Of a stretch of 64,000 nt of DNA, positions 54,083 to 63,771 are shown piece by piece (position 1 is the stretch's first letter; each line of letters begins with the position of its first letter). Position numbers and translations under genes: made by a program. The stretch is taken from positions 67,179-131,178 of the forward strand of contig CAWIUB010000039.1 of NCBI GenBank assembly GCA_963839175.1. Reading direction: 5' to 3'. Source of the stretch: CAWIUB01 sp963839175. GTDB lineage: Bacteria; Actinomycetota; Actinomycetes; Mycobacteriales; Jatrophihabitantaceae. Below the pieces are notes generated by a model, which did no database searches, was not told the DNA's origin, and worked only from the letters and a program-made list of their open reading frames with translations.

Positions 54083-55177
54083 TCAAGCCAGCCCGAGTTG
54101 GACGGCTGCGGCATGGCCGTCGACGGGCACGGTGACCGGTTTCGGCGCAGCGGAGATCGCCCATTCCGGGTCCTTGAGGCCGTTGCCGGTGAGCGTGCAG
54201 ACCACCGTGGACCCGGGTGGGATACGCCCATCGGTCACCGTCATCAGCAGGCCCGCGACGCTGGCCGCGGACGCCGGCTCGACGAACACGGCTTCGCTGC
54301 GGGCGAGCAGCCGGTAGGCCTCGAGGATCTGCTTGTCGGTCACCGCGTCGATCACACCGCCCGACTCGTCGCGGGCCTGTTCGGCGGCATGCCACGACGC
54401 CGGGTTGCCGATGCGGATCGCGGTCGCGATCGTCATCGGGTGCGACACGGGTGCCCCGATAACGATCGGCGCGGCGCCCGCGGCCTGGAATCCGAACATC
54501 CGCGGCGCCGCGTCCACGACGCCGTCGCGGACGTACTCGCGATAGCCGCTCCAGTACGCCGTGATGTTGCCCGCGTTGCCAACTGGTATGCAGTGGACGT
54601 CGGGGCAGCGGCCAAGTGCGTCGCAGATCTCGAACGCCGCGGTTTTCTGGCCCTCGATCCGATCCGGGTTCACGGAGTTCACCAGCGCCACCGGATAGGC
54701 GACGGCGAGCTTACGGGCAAGCTCCAGGCAGTCGTCGAAGTTGCCGTCAACCTGCAGCAGCCGAGCTCCATGAACCAGCGCCTGAGCCATCTTGCCGAGC
54801 GCGATCTTGCCCTGCGGGACGAGCACGGCGCAGGTCATCCCGGCGCGTACCGCGTACGCCGCCGCGCTCGCCGATGTGTTGCCCGTCGAGGCGCAGATGA
54901 CCGCCTTGGCACCGGCCTCGGCGGCCTTGGAGATCGCCATCGTCATGCCACGGTCCTTGAACGAGCCGGTGGGATTGCCCCCCTCGACCTTGAGGTACAC
55001 GCTGCAGGCCGTTCGCTCAGACAGCACCTGGGCCCGGACGAGTGGCGTGCCGCCCTCGAACAGCGTCACCACGGGTGTGTCGTCGGTAACCGGCAGCCGG
55101 TCGCGGTAGCGCTCGATCACGCCCGGCCAGAGTCCGGCGGCTTGGCGGCTCTTGGCGTCGGTCAGGTCGGACGTCAT
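54083..55177 (-). CDS. thrC: Threonine synthase
   Basis: 364 residues, PLP-dependent. Converts O-phosphohomoserine to threonine. PLP-Lys in GSFKDRGMTMAI, phosphate-binding CASTGNTSASAAAYA, and EGGTPLVRA near the N-terminus. Length is that of the short actinobacterial form. The ATG at 55177 follows the thrA stop after one base, which implies coupled translation. Confidence 0.96.
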   Translation of the reverse strand: MTSDLTDAKSRQAAGLWPGVIERYRDRLPVTDDTPVVTLFEGGTPLVRAQVLSERTACSVYLKVEGGNPTGSFKDRGMTMAISKAAEAGAKAVICASTGNTSASAAAYAVRAGMTCAVLVPQGKIALGKMAQALVHGARLLQVDGNFDDCLELARKLAVAYPVALVNSVNPDRIEGQKTAAFEICDALGRCPDVHCIPVGNAGNITAYWSGYREYVRDGVVDAAPRMFGFQAAGAAPIVIGAPVSHPMTIATAIRIGNPASWHAAEQARDESGGVIDAVTDKQILEAYRLLARSEAVFVEPASAASVAGLLMTVTDGRIPPGSTVVCTLTGNGLKDPEWAISAAPKPVTVPVDGHAAAVQLGLA

Positions 55178-55178
55178 G

Positions 55179-56468
55179 TCAGTCCGCCGGCATGCCCTCG
55201 ACGCGCATCACACTCGCCTCGCGCCGGACGAACTCCCGGCGGGCCAGGTGATCGACCGTCTTGGCCAACGCCGCATCCGGTGCGCTGTGCGTGACGAGCA
55301 CCAGGGTGGCCGCGTCACCACGGCCCTCCTGACGCACGGTCTGGATGCTGATGCCCTGATCGGCGAACGCACCGGCGACCGTGGCGAGCACACCCGGCCG
55401 ATCGGCGACGTCGAGCGCCACGTGGTAGCGGGTGTGGACGTCGCCCATCGGCAGCACCCGCAGCGACGCGTACGCGCTCTCGCCAGGCCCGCGGCGCCCG
55501 GTACGCCGGTTGCGGGCTACCGCCACGACGTCGCCCAACACGGCGCTGGCCGTGGGGGCTCCCCCCGCGCCTCGCCCGTAGAACATCAGGGAGCCTGCGG
55601 CGTCCGCCTCGACGAACACGGCGTTGAACGCGTCGCCCACCCCGGCCAGCGGGTGGCGGCGCGGAATCATCGCGGGGTAAACCCGGACCGAGACGGTCTC
55701 GCCGGCGCGCTCGCAGATGGCCAGGGGCTTGATCGTGCAGTCCATCGCCGTGGCACTGGCCATGTCGGCGGCGGTGACCTCGCCGATGCCTTCGCGGTAG
55801 ACGTCGGCGGCGGTCACCCTGGTGTGGAAGGCCAGCCCGGCAAGGATCGCCGCCTTGGCCGCGGCGTCGAAGCCGTCGACGTCCGCGGTCGGGTCGGCCT
55901 CGGCATACCCGAGAGTGGTCGCTTCGGACAGCGCCTCGTCGAAGCCCGCACCGGTCGCGTCCATCCGGGACAGAATGAAGTTCGTGGTGCCGTTGACGAT
56001 GCCCATGACGCGGGTGATCCGGTCACCCGCAAGGGATTCCCGCAGCGGGCGCAGCAGCGGGATTGCGCCCCCCACGGCCGCCTCGTAGTAGAGGTCCACC
56101 CCGGCGGCGGCCGCGGCGTCGTGGAGGGTGGCGCCGTCCTCGGACAGCAGCGCCTTGTTGGCGCTGACGACACTCTTGCCGCTCGCGAGGGCAGACAGCA
56201 GGAGCGAACGGGCCGGTTCGATACCGCCGATCACCTCGACGACCAGGTCGACGTCGTCGCGGGCGACCAGTCCGGCGGCATCCCCGGTGAGCAGGCGTTG
56301 CGGGATCTGCGGGTGGCGGTTGGGACGGCGCACCGCGATCCCGGCGATCTCCAACGGCGCCCCTACCCGGGCGGCGAGATCACCGGCCTGCTCCCCCATC
56401 AGCCGGGCCACCTGGCTGCCCACGACGCCACAGCCGAGCAGCGCCACGCGCACGGGTTCAGCGCTCAC
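55179..56468 (-). CDS. thrA: Homoserine dehydrogenase
   Basis: 429 residues, not fused to aspartokinase (so hom is an equally good name). NAD(P) loop ALLGCGVVGSQVARLM, substrate region GIVNGTTNFILSRM, ATTLGYAEADPTADVDGFDAAAK with catalytic Lys/Asp, and a C-terminal ACT domain (about 350-429: HVALDVADRPGVLATVAGAFADQGISIQTVRQEG) for threonine feedback. The ATG overlaps the lysA stop (ATGA, 56465-56468). Confidence 0.96.
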   Translation of the reverse strand: MSAEPVRVALLGCGVVGSQVARLMGEQAGDLAARVGAPLEIAGIAVRRPNRHPQIPQRLLTGDAAGLVARDDVDLVVEVIGGIEPARSLLLSALASGKSVVSANKALLSEDGATLHDAAAAAGVDLYYEAAVGGAIPLLRPLRESLAGDRITRVMGIVNGTTNFILSRMDATGAGFDEALSEATTLGYAEADPTADVDGFDAAAKAAILAGLAFHTRVTAADVYREGIGEVTAADMASATAMDCTIKPLAICERAGETVSVRVYPAMIPRRHPLAGVGDAFNAVFVEADAAGSLMFYGRGAGGAPTASAVLGDVVAVARNRRTGRRGPGESAYASLRVLPMGDVHTRYHVALDVADRPGVLATVAGAFADQGISIQTVRQEGRGDAATLVLVTHSAPDAALAKTVDHLARREFVRREASVMRVEGMPAD

Positions 56469-57940
56469 CGGCTGCCTCTTTCCGAGTTGTTCGACCCTAA
56501 GTGGGCTGGAGCACTCCGGGAGTCGAACAAGTCTGGGGGACGGATGCCCGCGTCCAGGCGGAGCAGGTCGGCCTCGGTCTCCCGGCGGACGACCACCGAC
56601 GCGATCCCGTCGCGAATCGCCACAACCGGCGGGCGCGGCAGGTAGTTGTAGTTGCTGGCCATGCTGCGGCAGTACGCGCCCGTCGCGGCGACGGCGATCA
56701 GGTCACCCGGTGCGACGTCGGACGGCAGCCAGGTGTCGCGCACGACGACGTCGCCACTCTCGCAGTGCTTGCCCACTACGCGGGCGAGTTTCGGCGCTGC
56801 GTCGGAGGACCGACTGGCGATCGTGCAGGTATAGGCGGCGTCGTACAGGGCGGTGCGGATGTTGTCGCTCATGCCGCCGTCGACCGAGATGTAGGACCGG
56901 GTCAAATTCCCGTCGAGCGCGATGTCCTTGACGGTGCCGACCTCGTACACGGTGATCGCGCTCGGCCCGACGATCGCGCGGCCGGGCTCGACCGTCAGCC
57001 TGGGCGGGGGCAGGCCCGCGGCTCGGCACTCACGTTCGACGATCGCCTGCAATCGCTCGGCGATCTGCTTCGGCGACTCGGGATCGTCCGCGTGGACATA
57101 GGCGATGCCGAGGCCACCACCCAGATTGACTTCAGCGATCTCGATGCCGTGCCCGTCGCGGATCGTGGCCGCGAGGCCGATGACCCGGTGCGCCGCGACC
57201 TCGAAGCCCGCGGTGTCGAAGATCTGCGAGCCGATGTGGGAGTGCAGGCCGCCGAGATCGAGGAAGTCGGCGGCCAGCACTGCCTCGACGGCGTCTTCTG
57301 CCGCGCCACCGGTGAGCGAGAAGCCGAACTTCTGGTCCTCATGCGCGGTCGCGATGAACTCGTGTGTGTGGGCCTCGACGCCGACCGTCACGCGGACGAG
57401 GACGCGCTGGCGCGTCCCCCGCGCGTCCGCTAGCGCCGCAAGCCGCTGGATCTCGGTGAGGGAATCGACGACGATCGTGCCAACGCCAGCAGCGACCCCA
57501 CGTTCGAGCTCACGCACCGACTTGTTGTTGCCGTGCATCGCGATGCGATGCGGTGGAAAACCCGCGGCCAGCGCGACGGCTAGCTCCCCGCCGGTGCAGA
57601 CGTCGAGGCCCAGGCCCTCCTCCGCAATCCACCGGGCCACAGTCGTGCACAGAAAGGCCTTGCCCGCGTAGTAGACCTCCGCGCCGGCGAACGCGGCGGC
57701 GTAGGCGCGGGCGCGGTGGCGCAGGTCGTCCTCGTCCAGCAGCAGGGTGGGTGTGCCGTGCGCCCTCACCAGGTCGGTGACCGCAGCGCCGCCGAGGTGC
57801 AGAACCCCGTCGATTCGGGTCGCCGAGGTGGGCCAGATGGCCGGGTCGAGGTCGTTGACATCGTCCGGCGCTGCCGACGGCGACGCCTCGGGCAGCACGT
57901 CCGCGTGCCGTGGCCCGGCCGGATGTGCCGACCTGCTCAC
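56465..57940 (-). CDS. lysA: Diaminopimelate decarboxylase
   Basis: 491 residues if it starts at the GTG 57940; GTGs about 14 codons further on are alternatives and would fit the usual length better. Last step of lysine synthesis. PLP-Lys in VYYAGKAFLC, GLGLDVCTGGEL, HSHIGSQIFD, EPGRAIVG, SVDGGMSDNIR and the catalytic Cys/Tyr region DLIAVAATGAYCRSMASNYN. A palindrome TGAACGTTCA (57941-57950) abuts the chosen start. argS ends 88 bases upstream, and the operon continues into thrA. Confidence 0.93.
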   Translation of the reverse strand: MSRSAHPAGPRHADVLPEASPSAAPDDVNDLDPAIWPTSATRIDGVLHLGGAAVTDLVRAHGTPTLLLDEDDLRHRARAYAAAFAGAEVYYAGKAFLCTTVARWIAEEGLGLDVCTGGELAVALAAGFPPHRIAMHGNNKSVRELERGVAAGVGTIVVDSLTEIQRLAALADARGTRQRVLVRVTVGVEAHTHEFIATAHEDQKFGFSLTGGAAEDAVEAVLAADFLDLGGLHSHIGSQIFDTAGFEVAAHRVIGLAATIRDGHGIEIAEVNLGGGLGIAYVHADDPESPKQIAERLQAIVERECRAAGLPPPRLTVEPGRAIVGPSAITVYEVGTVKDIALDGNLTRSYISVDGGMSDNIRTALYDAAYTCTIASRSSDAAPKLARVVGKHCESGDVVVRDTWLPSDVAPGDLIAVAATGAYCRSMASNYNYLPRPPVVAIRDGIASVVVRRETEADLLRLDAGIRPPDLFDSRSAPAHLGSNNSERGSR

Positions 57941-58028
57941 TGAACGTTCACGCTTCGCTGCCAAGGGCCATGCGGCACCAAGCCCGCTGTGCCCATCGAT
58001 TCGCTCGCTACGCGAGCTCATCCACAGC

Positions 58029-59687
58029 TCACATCCGCTCGGGGGCGTGCACGCCGAGGAAGCCAAGGCCGTTCGCGAGCACGACGCGGGTGGCCTCGCA
58101 CAGCCACAGCCGGGCATCGGTGAGCCGCGTGGCCGGTTCATCGCCCAGCGGGAGCACCCGGCACACGTCGTAGAAGCGGTGATATGTGCCCGCTAGCACC
58201 TCGAGGTAATGCGCGACCCGGTGCGGGGCACGCAGCTCGGCGGCAGACGCGACGACACGCGGGAACTCGCCGAGTGCGCCGAGCAAGTCCGTCTCGCGGT
58301 CGTGGTCCAACAGGCCCAGGTCCGGATCCGGCGCGCGCACGATGCCGAGTTCGGCGGCGTTGCGCTGCAGCGAGGCGAGGCGCGCGTGCGCGTACTGCAC
58401 GTAGTAGACGGGGTTGTCGCTCGTCTGCCGCGCCCAAAGGTCCAGGTCCAGGTCGATGCTCTGGTCGGTCGAGTACCGGGCGAGCGCATACCGTGCGGCG
58501 TCCGCACCGATCGCCTCGACCAGATCGGACAGCAGCACCAGCGTCCCGGCCCGCTTGCTCATCCGCACCGGCTCGCCGTCCTTGACCAAGTTGACCAGCT
58601 GGCCGACGAGAATTTCGAGCGTCTCGTCGGGGTCATCACCGAAACAGGTCACCATCGCCCGCAGCCGGTTGACGTAGCCGTGGTGATCTGCACCGAGCAT
58701 GATCACGACCTTGTCGAAGCCGCGTTCGCGCTTGTCGAGGTAGTACGCGCAATCGGCCGCGAAGTACGTCCATTCGCCATTGCCGCGGACGAGCACCCGA
58801 TCGCGGTCGTCGCCGTACGCCGTGCTGCGCAACCATGTGGCGCCGTCGGCCTCGTAGGTGTTGCCTTGGTCGCGTAGCCGTTTCAGCGCGGCGTTGAGCT
58901 CGTCGCTCTCGTGCAGGTCACGTTCGTTGAAGTAGACGTCGAAGATCACACCGAACTCGGCAAGTGAGGACTTGATCTCGGCGAACATCAACTCGACGCC
59001 GTCGCGCTGGAAGATCTCCGTCTGCTCCTGGTCAGACAGGTTGAGCACGCCCGGATTGCGGTCGAGCACCTGCTGGGCGATCTCGTCCACGTAGCTTCCG
59101 GCGTACCCGTCCTCGGGAACCGCCCCGCCGTTCGCCACCTCGCGCAGGGTGCGCGCGAAGCGCTCGATCTGGCTGCCTGCGTCGTTGAAGTAGTACTCGC
59201 GGGTGACCTGCGCGCCGCAGGCCTGCAGCAGCCGGGCGAGGGCGTCGCCGACGGCGGCCCAGCGCACCGCACCGATGTGCACCGGGCCGGTAGGGTTCGC
59301 CGACACGAACTCCAGGTTGAGCTTCTGCCCCGCGAAGGTGTCGCTGTGCCCGTAAGCCTCGCCGGCCCTCACGATCGTCGCGGCGAGCTCCCCGAACGCG
59401 CCCGCCGCCAGCGTGATGTTGAGGAAGCCCGGCCCGGCGACCTCGACCCTCGCGATACCGTTGATCGGCCGGAGCCGCGTCGCGATCGACTCCGCGATTT
59501 CGCGCGGCGGACGACCCGCTGCCTTGGCCAGCCGCAACGCGACGTTGGTGGCGTAATCGCCGTGCTCGCGGCTCTTGGGACGCTCCACCACCACCTCAGC
59601 GGGCCGCGTCCCTTCGAACTCCCCTGCGTCGAGACAGGCCGCCACCGCCGCAGACACGGCGGCAGACAGCTCGACGGGGTTCACCAT
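58029..59687 (-). CDS. argS: Arginyl-tRNA synthetase
   Basis: 552 residues, class I. N-terminal additional domain (VERPKSREHGDYATNVALRLAKAAGR), the HIGH-like motif PTGPVHIGAVRWA, the KMSK-like motif VRMSKRAGTLV and the C-terminal DALR anticodon-binding domain (AHARLASLQRNAAELG...). It charges tRNA-Arg, and a tRNA-Arg gene lies about 1.9 kb away. The divergent start region (59688-59836) holds the promoters for argS and the DUF3105 gene. Confidence 0.97.
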   Translation of the reverse strand: MVNPVELSAAVSAAVAACLDAGEFEGTRPAEVVVERPKSREHGDYATNVALRLAKAAGRPPREIAESIATRLRPINGIARVEVAGPGFLNITLAAGAFGELAATIVRAGEAYGHSDTFAGQKLNLEFVSANPTGPVHIGAVRWAAVGDALARLLQACGAQVTREYYFNDAGSQIERFARTLREVANGGAVPEDGYAGSYVDEIAQQVLDRNPGVLNLSDQEQTEIFQRDGVELMFAEIKSSLAEFGVIFDVYFNERDLHESDELNAALKRLRDQGNTYEADGATWLRSTAYGDDRDRVLVRGNGEWTYFAADCAYYLDKRERGFDKVVIMLGADHHGYVNRLRAMVTCFGDDPDETLEILVGQLVNLVKDGEPVRMSKRAGTLVLLSDLVEAIGADAARYALARYSTDQSIDLDLDLWARQTSDNPVYYVQYAHARLASLQRNAAELGIVRAPDPDLGLLDHDRETDLLGALGEFPRVVASAAELRAPHRVAHYLEVLAGTYHRFYDVCRVLPLGDEPATRLTDARLWLCEATRVVLANGLGFLGVHAPERM

Positions 59688-59836
59688 GGCAATGCTAGTG
59701 GGCCGGTTCTGCCCGGATTTCCGGCCTGCGGCGCCACAAACCTGATCCTCAGATTCGCTGGCCTAGACTTGTCTGCGGAGGCTCGTCGTTCGCGGTCCCC
59801 TGATCGTTTCCCCACGCCCCGCCAGAAGGCAGGTTC

Positions 59837-60661
59837 ATGGCTCAGCGCAAGTCCTCCGCACCATCACGTGCCGGGGCGTCCAAGTCGGTCCCGAAGTCTG
59901 CGCCCAAGTCGGTCCCGAAGCCTGCGCCGAAGTCGGCGCGCCCGGCGTCCGGCAAGCCGGCCGCCAAGCCACTCGCCGGTCCGCGGACACCCGGCAAGAA
60001 GCCCGGCAAGTCGATCGTCAACCAGCGCCAGACGCCGTGGGGCATGATCATCGCGGCGTTCGTCGTGGTCATCTTCGCGGCCGGCGTAATCACGTATGCG
60101 GTCACCCGTTCGAGCGGCTCGTCCAACTCCGCAGGCGGCGGATCGGTCAAGCCCGCGACAGCGAGCGTGGCCGAGATCGAGAAGATCCCCGGGATCGTGC
60201 ACAAGAACATCACGAGCCGCAGCCATGTCACCGGGGTGGTCAACTACGGATCGGACTCACCGCCGTTCGGCGGCAACCACAACCAGTACTGGGCGCAATG
60301 CACCGGCGTCGTCTACGACCACCAGCTGGCCAACGAGAACGCCGTCCATACGCTCGAGCACGGCGCAATCTGGATCACCTACCGCCCGGGCCTGGACGAG
60401 GCGAGCATCACCAAACTGTCGAACAAGGTACTCGGCCAGAACTACATGCTGATGACTCCGTACGCCGGACTGAAGACGCCGATCTCCCTGCAAGCATGGG
60501 GATTCCAGCTGTTCGTAAACTCGGCTGACGATCCGCGCATCGACCAGTTCATCGCCGATCTGCGGCTGAACCGGAACACGATCCCGGAGTACGGCGCGAG
60601 TTGCAACGACCCGCAGTTCGTGGCCAGCAAGAGCACGCCCGGGCACCCCTTCAACGGATGA
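59837..60661 (+). CDS. DUF3105 membrane-anchored protein
   Basis: 274 residues. Cytoplasmic N-terminus about 75 long, basic and repetitive (KSVPKSAPKSVPKPAPKS); one membrane helix (GMIIAAFVVVIFAAGVITYAV); then a conserved extracytoplasmic domain with SPPFGGNHNQYWAQCTGVV, AVHTLEHGAIWITYRP and GASCNDPQF. The His/Cys-rich motifs suggest metal or redox chemistry, but DUF3105 has no established function. A TAGACT box at 59764 could be its -10. Its last bases overlap the DUF305 start (ATGA), so the two are coupled. Confidence 0.9.
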   Translation: MAQRKSSAPSRAGASKSVPKSAPKSVPKPAPKSARPASGKPAAKPLAGPRTPGKKPGKSIVNQRQTPWGMIIAAFVVVIFAAGVITYAVTRSSGSSNSAGGGSVKPATASVAEIEKIPGIVHKNITSRSHVTGVVNYGSDSPPFGGNHNQYWAQCTGVVYDHQLANENAVHTLEHGAIWITYRPGLDEASITKLSNKVLGQNYMLMTPYAGLKTPISLQAWGFQLFVNSADDPRIDQFIADLRLNRNTIPEYGASCNDPQFVASKSTPGHPFNG

Positions 60662-61341
60662 CGACCGAGCTGACCGAGTCCGGTGCCGCGGTGGGCGACG
60701 TTATGCCGTCGCCGAATTCACGGCTTCGCATCGCGCTGATCGTGGTGATCGGCATCGCCGGCCTCCTGCTTGCCGGCGCAGTCGGCTACCTGATCCGCGG
60801 CGGCTCGTCGACATCCACGCCCGGGGTCGCATCCGTCGACGCGGGCTTCGCGCGGGACATGGCGACACATCACACCCAGGCTGTATCGATGGCGGGCATC
60901 GCACGAGACAACAGCATGGACCCGGCCGTCAAGGCGTTGGGGTTCGATATCGAGACGTCCCAGCAGTTCCAGATCGGCCAGATGGACGGCTGGCTCACCT
61001 CATGGGGCCTGGGGCGACCGTCCGACCTGCCGCAGATGGCCTGGATGGGCCACGTGCACCTGTCTGCCGACGGGCTGATGCCGGGTATGGCGACCCCCGC
61101 TGAGATGGCCAAGCTCCAGACACTCTCCGGCAAGGCGCTGGACATCGACTTCCTGCAGCTGATGCTGCACCACCACCAGGGTGGCGTGGCGATGGCGCAG
61201 TACGCCGCGGCGCATGCGGAAACCGACTACGTGCGCAACCTGGCCGAGAAGATGGTTCAGGCGCAGAGCAGCGAGATCGTCACCATGGAGCAGATGTTGC
61301 GGGAACGCGGCGCAGCCCCGTTACCAGCTCCGCAGTTCTAG
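60658..61341 (+). CDS. DUF305 membrane-anchored protein, His/Met-rich
   Basis: 227 residues. N-terminal helix (LRIALIVVIGIAGLLLAGAVGYLI), then a ferritin-like four-helix domain of the DUF305 family: DAGFARDMATHHTQAVSMAGIARD, AWMGHVHLSADGLMPGMATPAEM and FLQLMLHHHQGGVAMAQYAAAHAE. The many His and Met residues, arranged on helices, recall copper-binding proteins; this is inference. The ATG overlaps the DUF3105 stop. Actinobacteria often carry the two genes together near argS, from memory. Confidence 0.9.
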   Translation: MTTELTESGAAVGDVMPSPNSRLRIALIVVIGIAGLLLAGAVGYLIRGGSSTSTPGVASVDAGFARDMATHHTQAVSMAGIARDNSMDPAVKALGFDIETSQQFQIGQMDGWLTSWGLGRPSDLPQMAWMGHVHLSADGLMPGMATPAEMAKLQTLSGKALDIDFLQLMLHHHQGGVAMAQYAAAHAETDYVRNLAEKMVQAQSSEIVTMEQMLRERGAAPLPAPQF

Positions 61342-61465
61342 CTGGGACTGCGCTCCTTCTCGCCGCTGGGCTGACGCCTTGCTGCGGTATGACGCCTGCG
61401 TGCGGTGCTAACGCCTGCTTCGCTATGGCTGTGGCCTGGATCAGCGCCTTCTGGCGGTCCCAGCT
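61340..61465. repeat. Repeat-rich spacer framed by an inverted repeat
   Basis: AGCTGGGAC (61340-61348) is inverted at 61457-61465 (GTCCCAGCT). Inside are three loose copies of TGACGCCT/GCTAACGCCTGC-type units near 61371, 61390 and 61410. It follows the DUF305 stop directly. It may end the DUF305 transcript; no gene is seen here. Confidence 0.4.
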
Positions 61466-61567
61466 GTAGCGAAGCACTCGGGTAGCGGGCGCCACTCACT
61501 TCCCGTCACCGGTTTGCCGGACGATTGTCGCCTGACTGCTAGGCTTGTTCGGCCCAGCGGGCCACCG

Positions 61568-61639
61568 GCCCCCGTAGCTCAGGGGATAGAGCACCGCCCT
61601 CCGGAGGCGGGAGCGCAGGTTCGAATCCTGTCGGGGGCG
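61568..61639 (+). tRNA. tRNA-Arg (anticodon CCG)
   Basis: Cloverleaf: acceptor GCCCCCG/CGGGGGC, D stem GCTC/GAGC, anticodon stem CCGCC/GGCGG with loop CTCCGGA (anticodon CCG at 61601-61603, reads CGG), T arm GCAGG-TTCGAAT-CCTGT. CCA is not encoded. A TAGGCT box (61540-61545) is a possible -10. tRNA-Arg next to argS also occurs in mycobacteria, from memory. Confidence 0.95.
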
Positions 61640-62068
61640 CCCAGCAAATCTGGGGGAATTCGACAAGGCGTTGGGGACACCGGCTGTCGATTTGCCCGAT
61701 TAGTGATGCTGATTTCATTGCACGTTTCATTGCACGCGGATCGTGGCTCGAATCCTTTGGTGTGCAGGGTGGCTAGAGATACGCCTGCGGTCATGGAGGA
61801 TCGACGATTGAGACTGACGTAACCGTCCTAGCGAGCGGGGATGGCTCCTGTTCCCGCCCCCGTGCCTGTTACCTGGCACCTTTGCCCTGCGGACGGCCGG
61901 ATCGTGACGCGGTCCGCTGCGGCCCACCGGGCGCTACCTCCGGGGTGTCGCCAAGGTGGCCTGACCCCTTGCTCGGTGCAAGTGGCAGGGGCAGAGTGTG
62001 GCGGTGACCACAGGCCGAGGGGCTGTGCCGGCCGCCCCCGCGTGGTCCTGGCGTGTGGAGGACGCGAT
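61640..62068. other. Gene-free region after tRNA-Arg
   Basis: 429 bases without a convincing gene. Between 61660 and 61760 the DNA is AT-richer and has a perfect 12-bp tandem duplication TTTCATTGCACG (61713-61736). Near 61749 TCGAATCCT repeats nine bases of the tRNA T arm. From 61850 it is GC-rich and can form hairpins (for example CCCCTTGC near 61965 with GCAGGGG near 61988). The last part carries the GGAGG site of the next gene. No integrase is present. Confidence 0.5.
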
Positions 62069-63759
62069 ATGCGTAGACATCTCGTTGCTCAGACCACGGT
62101 TGTGTTTGTCGCGGCGGCCACAGTCTTCGGACTCAGCGGAGCTACGGCGGTTGCTGCCTCGGCACCGGCGCTTGCGTCGGTGAATCCCAGCCCGTATGCC
62201 ACGCCGGGCTGCCTAGCTCTGGAACCCCAGCCAGGGTCGCTGAACTACCTGAATTCGGAGGTCGAACCGCAGGTCGCGGTTGATCCGACCAATCCGTCGC
62301 ACCTGGTCGGCGCCTGGCAGCAGGACCGCTGGTCCAACGGCGGCGCTCATGGCCTGGTCGCCGGGTACTCCAACGACGGTGGCGCCAGCTGGCACGTCAG
62401 CCCGCAACCGTTCAGCGCCTGCTACCACGCATCCGGCTTTCCTGGCGCATACCTGAACTACCAGCGCGCCTCCGATCCATGGGTCTCGATCGGCCCCGGC
62501 GCTCCGGCCGACTCGCCGGCGAGCAGCACGGCCTACTCGGTCTCGATATCGTTCGACCAGACGGCATTCCCGGGTGATCCGAACGCGCTGCACAACGCGG
62601 TCGGGGCAGCCGCCTCCTACGACGGTGGCGCGACCTGGACGAACGTCCAGACGATCATCGACGACCCGTGCCTGCAGGAACCCCGAGCGGGCCCGGGTAC
62701 CAGTGCCACAATCCCAAGTCCTTCCTGTTCAACGACAAGGAGTCGGTGACGGCCGACCCGGTGCACCCGGGCGTGGCCTACGCCGTGTGGGACCGGCTGG
62801 TGGCACCGCCTGCCAGCTTCCCCGGATTCATCTTCGAGCGCGCCTACTTCGGACCGTCGCTCATCTCGAAAACCACCGACTTCGGCAAGACCTGGAGCCA
62901 TCCTCGGGTGATCGTCGGGCTGCGGTCGCAAGATCAGACGATCGGCAACCAGATCGTCGTCGACCGCCAGACCGGAGCGCTGTATGACTTCTTCAACCTG
63001 ATCCAGAACGCCTCGAACGCCGGCGGAAACCGCGGCTACAACGTCGCCTTCGTGAAGTCCACCGACGGCGGCGCCACGTGGAGCAAGCCCAAGGTGGTTG
63101 CGGCCCTGCAAACCGCCGGCGTATCGGACCCCAACAACCTCGACCCCGAAACGAACACACCGCCGGCACTGTCGCGGACCGGCGACATCATCCCCGAACC
63201 GGCGATCAACCCGACCACCGGCCAGCTCTACGTGGTCTGGCAAGACGGCCGTTTCAACGGCTTCGCCAACGACGGGGTCGCCATCTCCACCTCCAGCAAC
63301 GGCGGCGCCAGCTGGAGCGCACCGGAGCTGGTGAACGCCCACACCGGGCAACCGGCCTACGACCCCAGCGTCTACGTCAACTCCGCAGGAGTAGTGGGCG
63401 TCAGCTACTTCCAGTGGGCGCCCACCGTGTCCGGCAACGAGCCCACCAACCTGATAATCCGGCACTCGACCTCGCCCGGCAGCAGCGCGGCCGGCCCGGC
63501 GTTCGACGCCGCGAGCGTGCTGGACGGTCCGTTCAACAACCTCGCGGCACCGGATGCGGGCGGCTACTTCCTCGGCGACTATCAAGGGCTGGTCGCCAAC
63601 GCAAGCGGCTTCATCCCCTTCTACGTCAAGACCAACTGCTCGGACGGCAACGCCACCACGCAGCCGTCGTGTCGCGCCATTCAGTCGGTCCTCAACCCGA
63701 CCGACCTGACCCCGACGACGAACAACTCCACCGACGTGTACGCAGTGACAGGCGCGTAA
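62069..63759 (+). pseudogene. Secreted Asp-box (sialidase-fold) protein split by a -1 frameshift
   Basis: The ATG at 62069 has GGAGG at 62057. A signal peptide (VVFVAAATVFGLSGATAVAASA) opens the protein, about 560 residues if both frames are joined. The first frame runs to a TGA at 62747; the second carries on to 63759 in the -1 frame. The switch must fall near 62668-62700, where GGGCCCG (62689-62695) sits with the phase of a -1 slippery heptamer. Asp-box repeats (SNDGGASW, SYDGGATW, TTDFGKTW, STDGGATW, SSNGGASW) lie on both sides, so one beta-propeller is encoded. Mutation, sequencing error or recoding cannot be told apart here. Confidence 0.8.
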
Positions 63760-63771
63760 GGGCAGCGGCAA

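Noticed and set aside
61579..61794. 71-codon - strand ORF across tRNA-Arg
   Set aside because: Its DRIRTCAPASGG part is the well-known artefact of translating tRNA antisense.
61850..62068. Riboswitch before the Asp-box gene
   Set aside because: GC-rich hairpins exist, but no motif of cobalamin, ydaO or other classes could be recognised.
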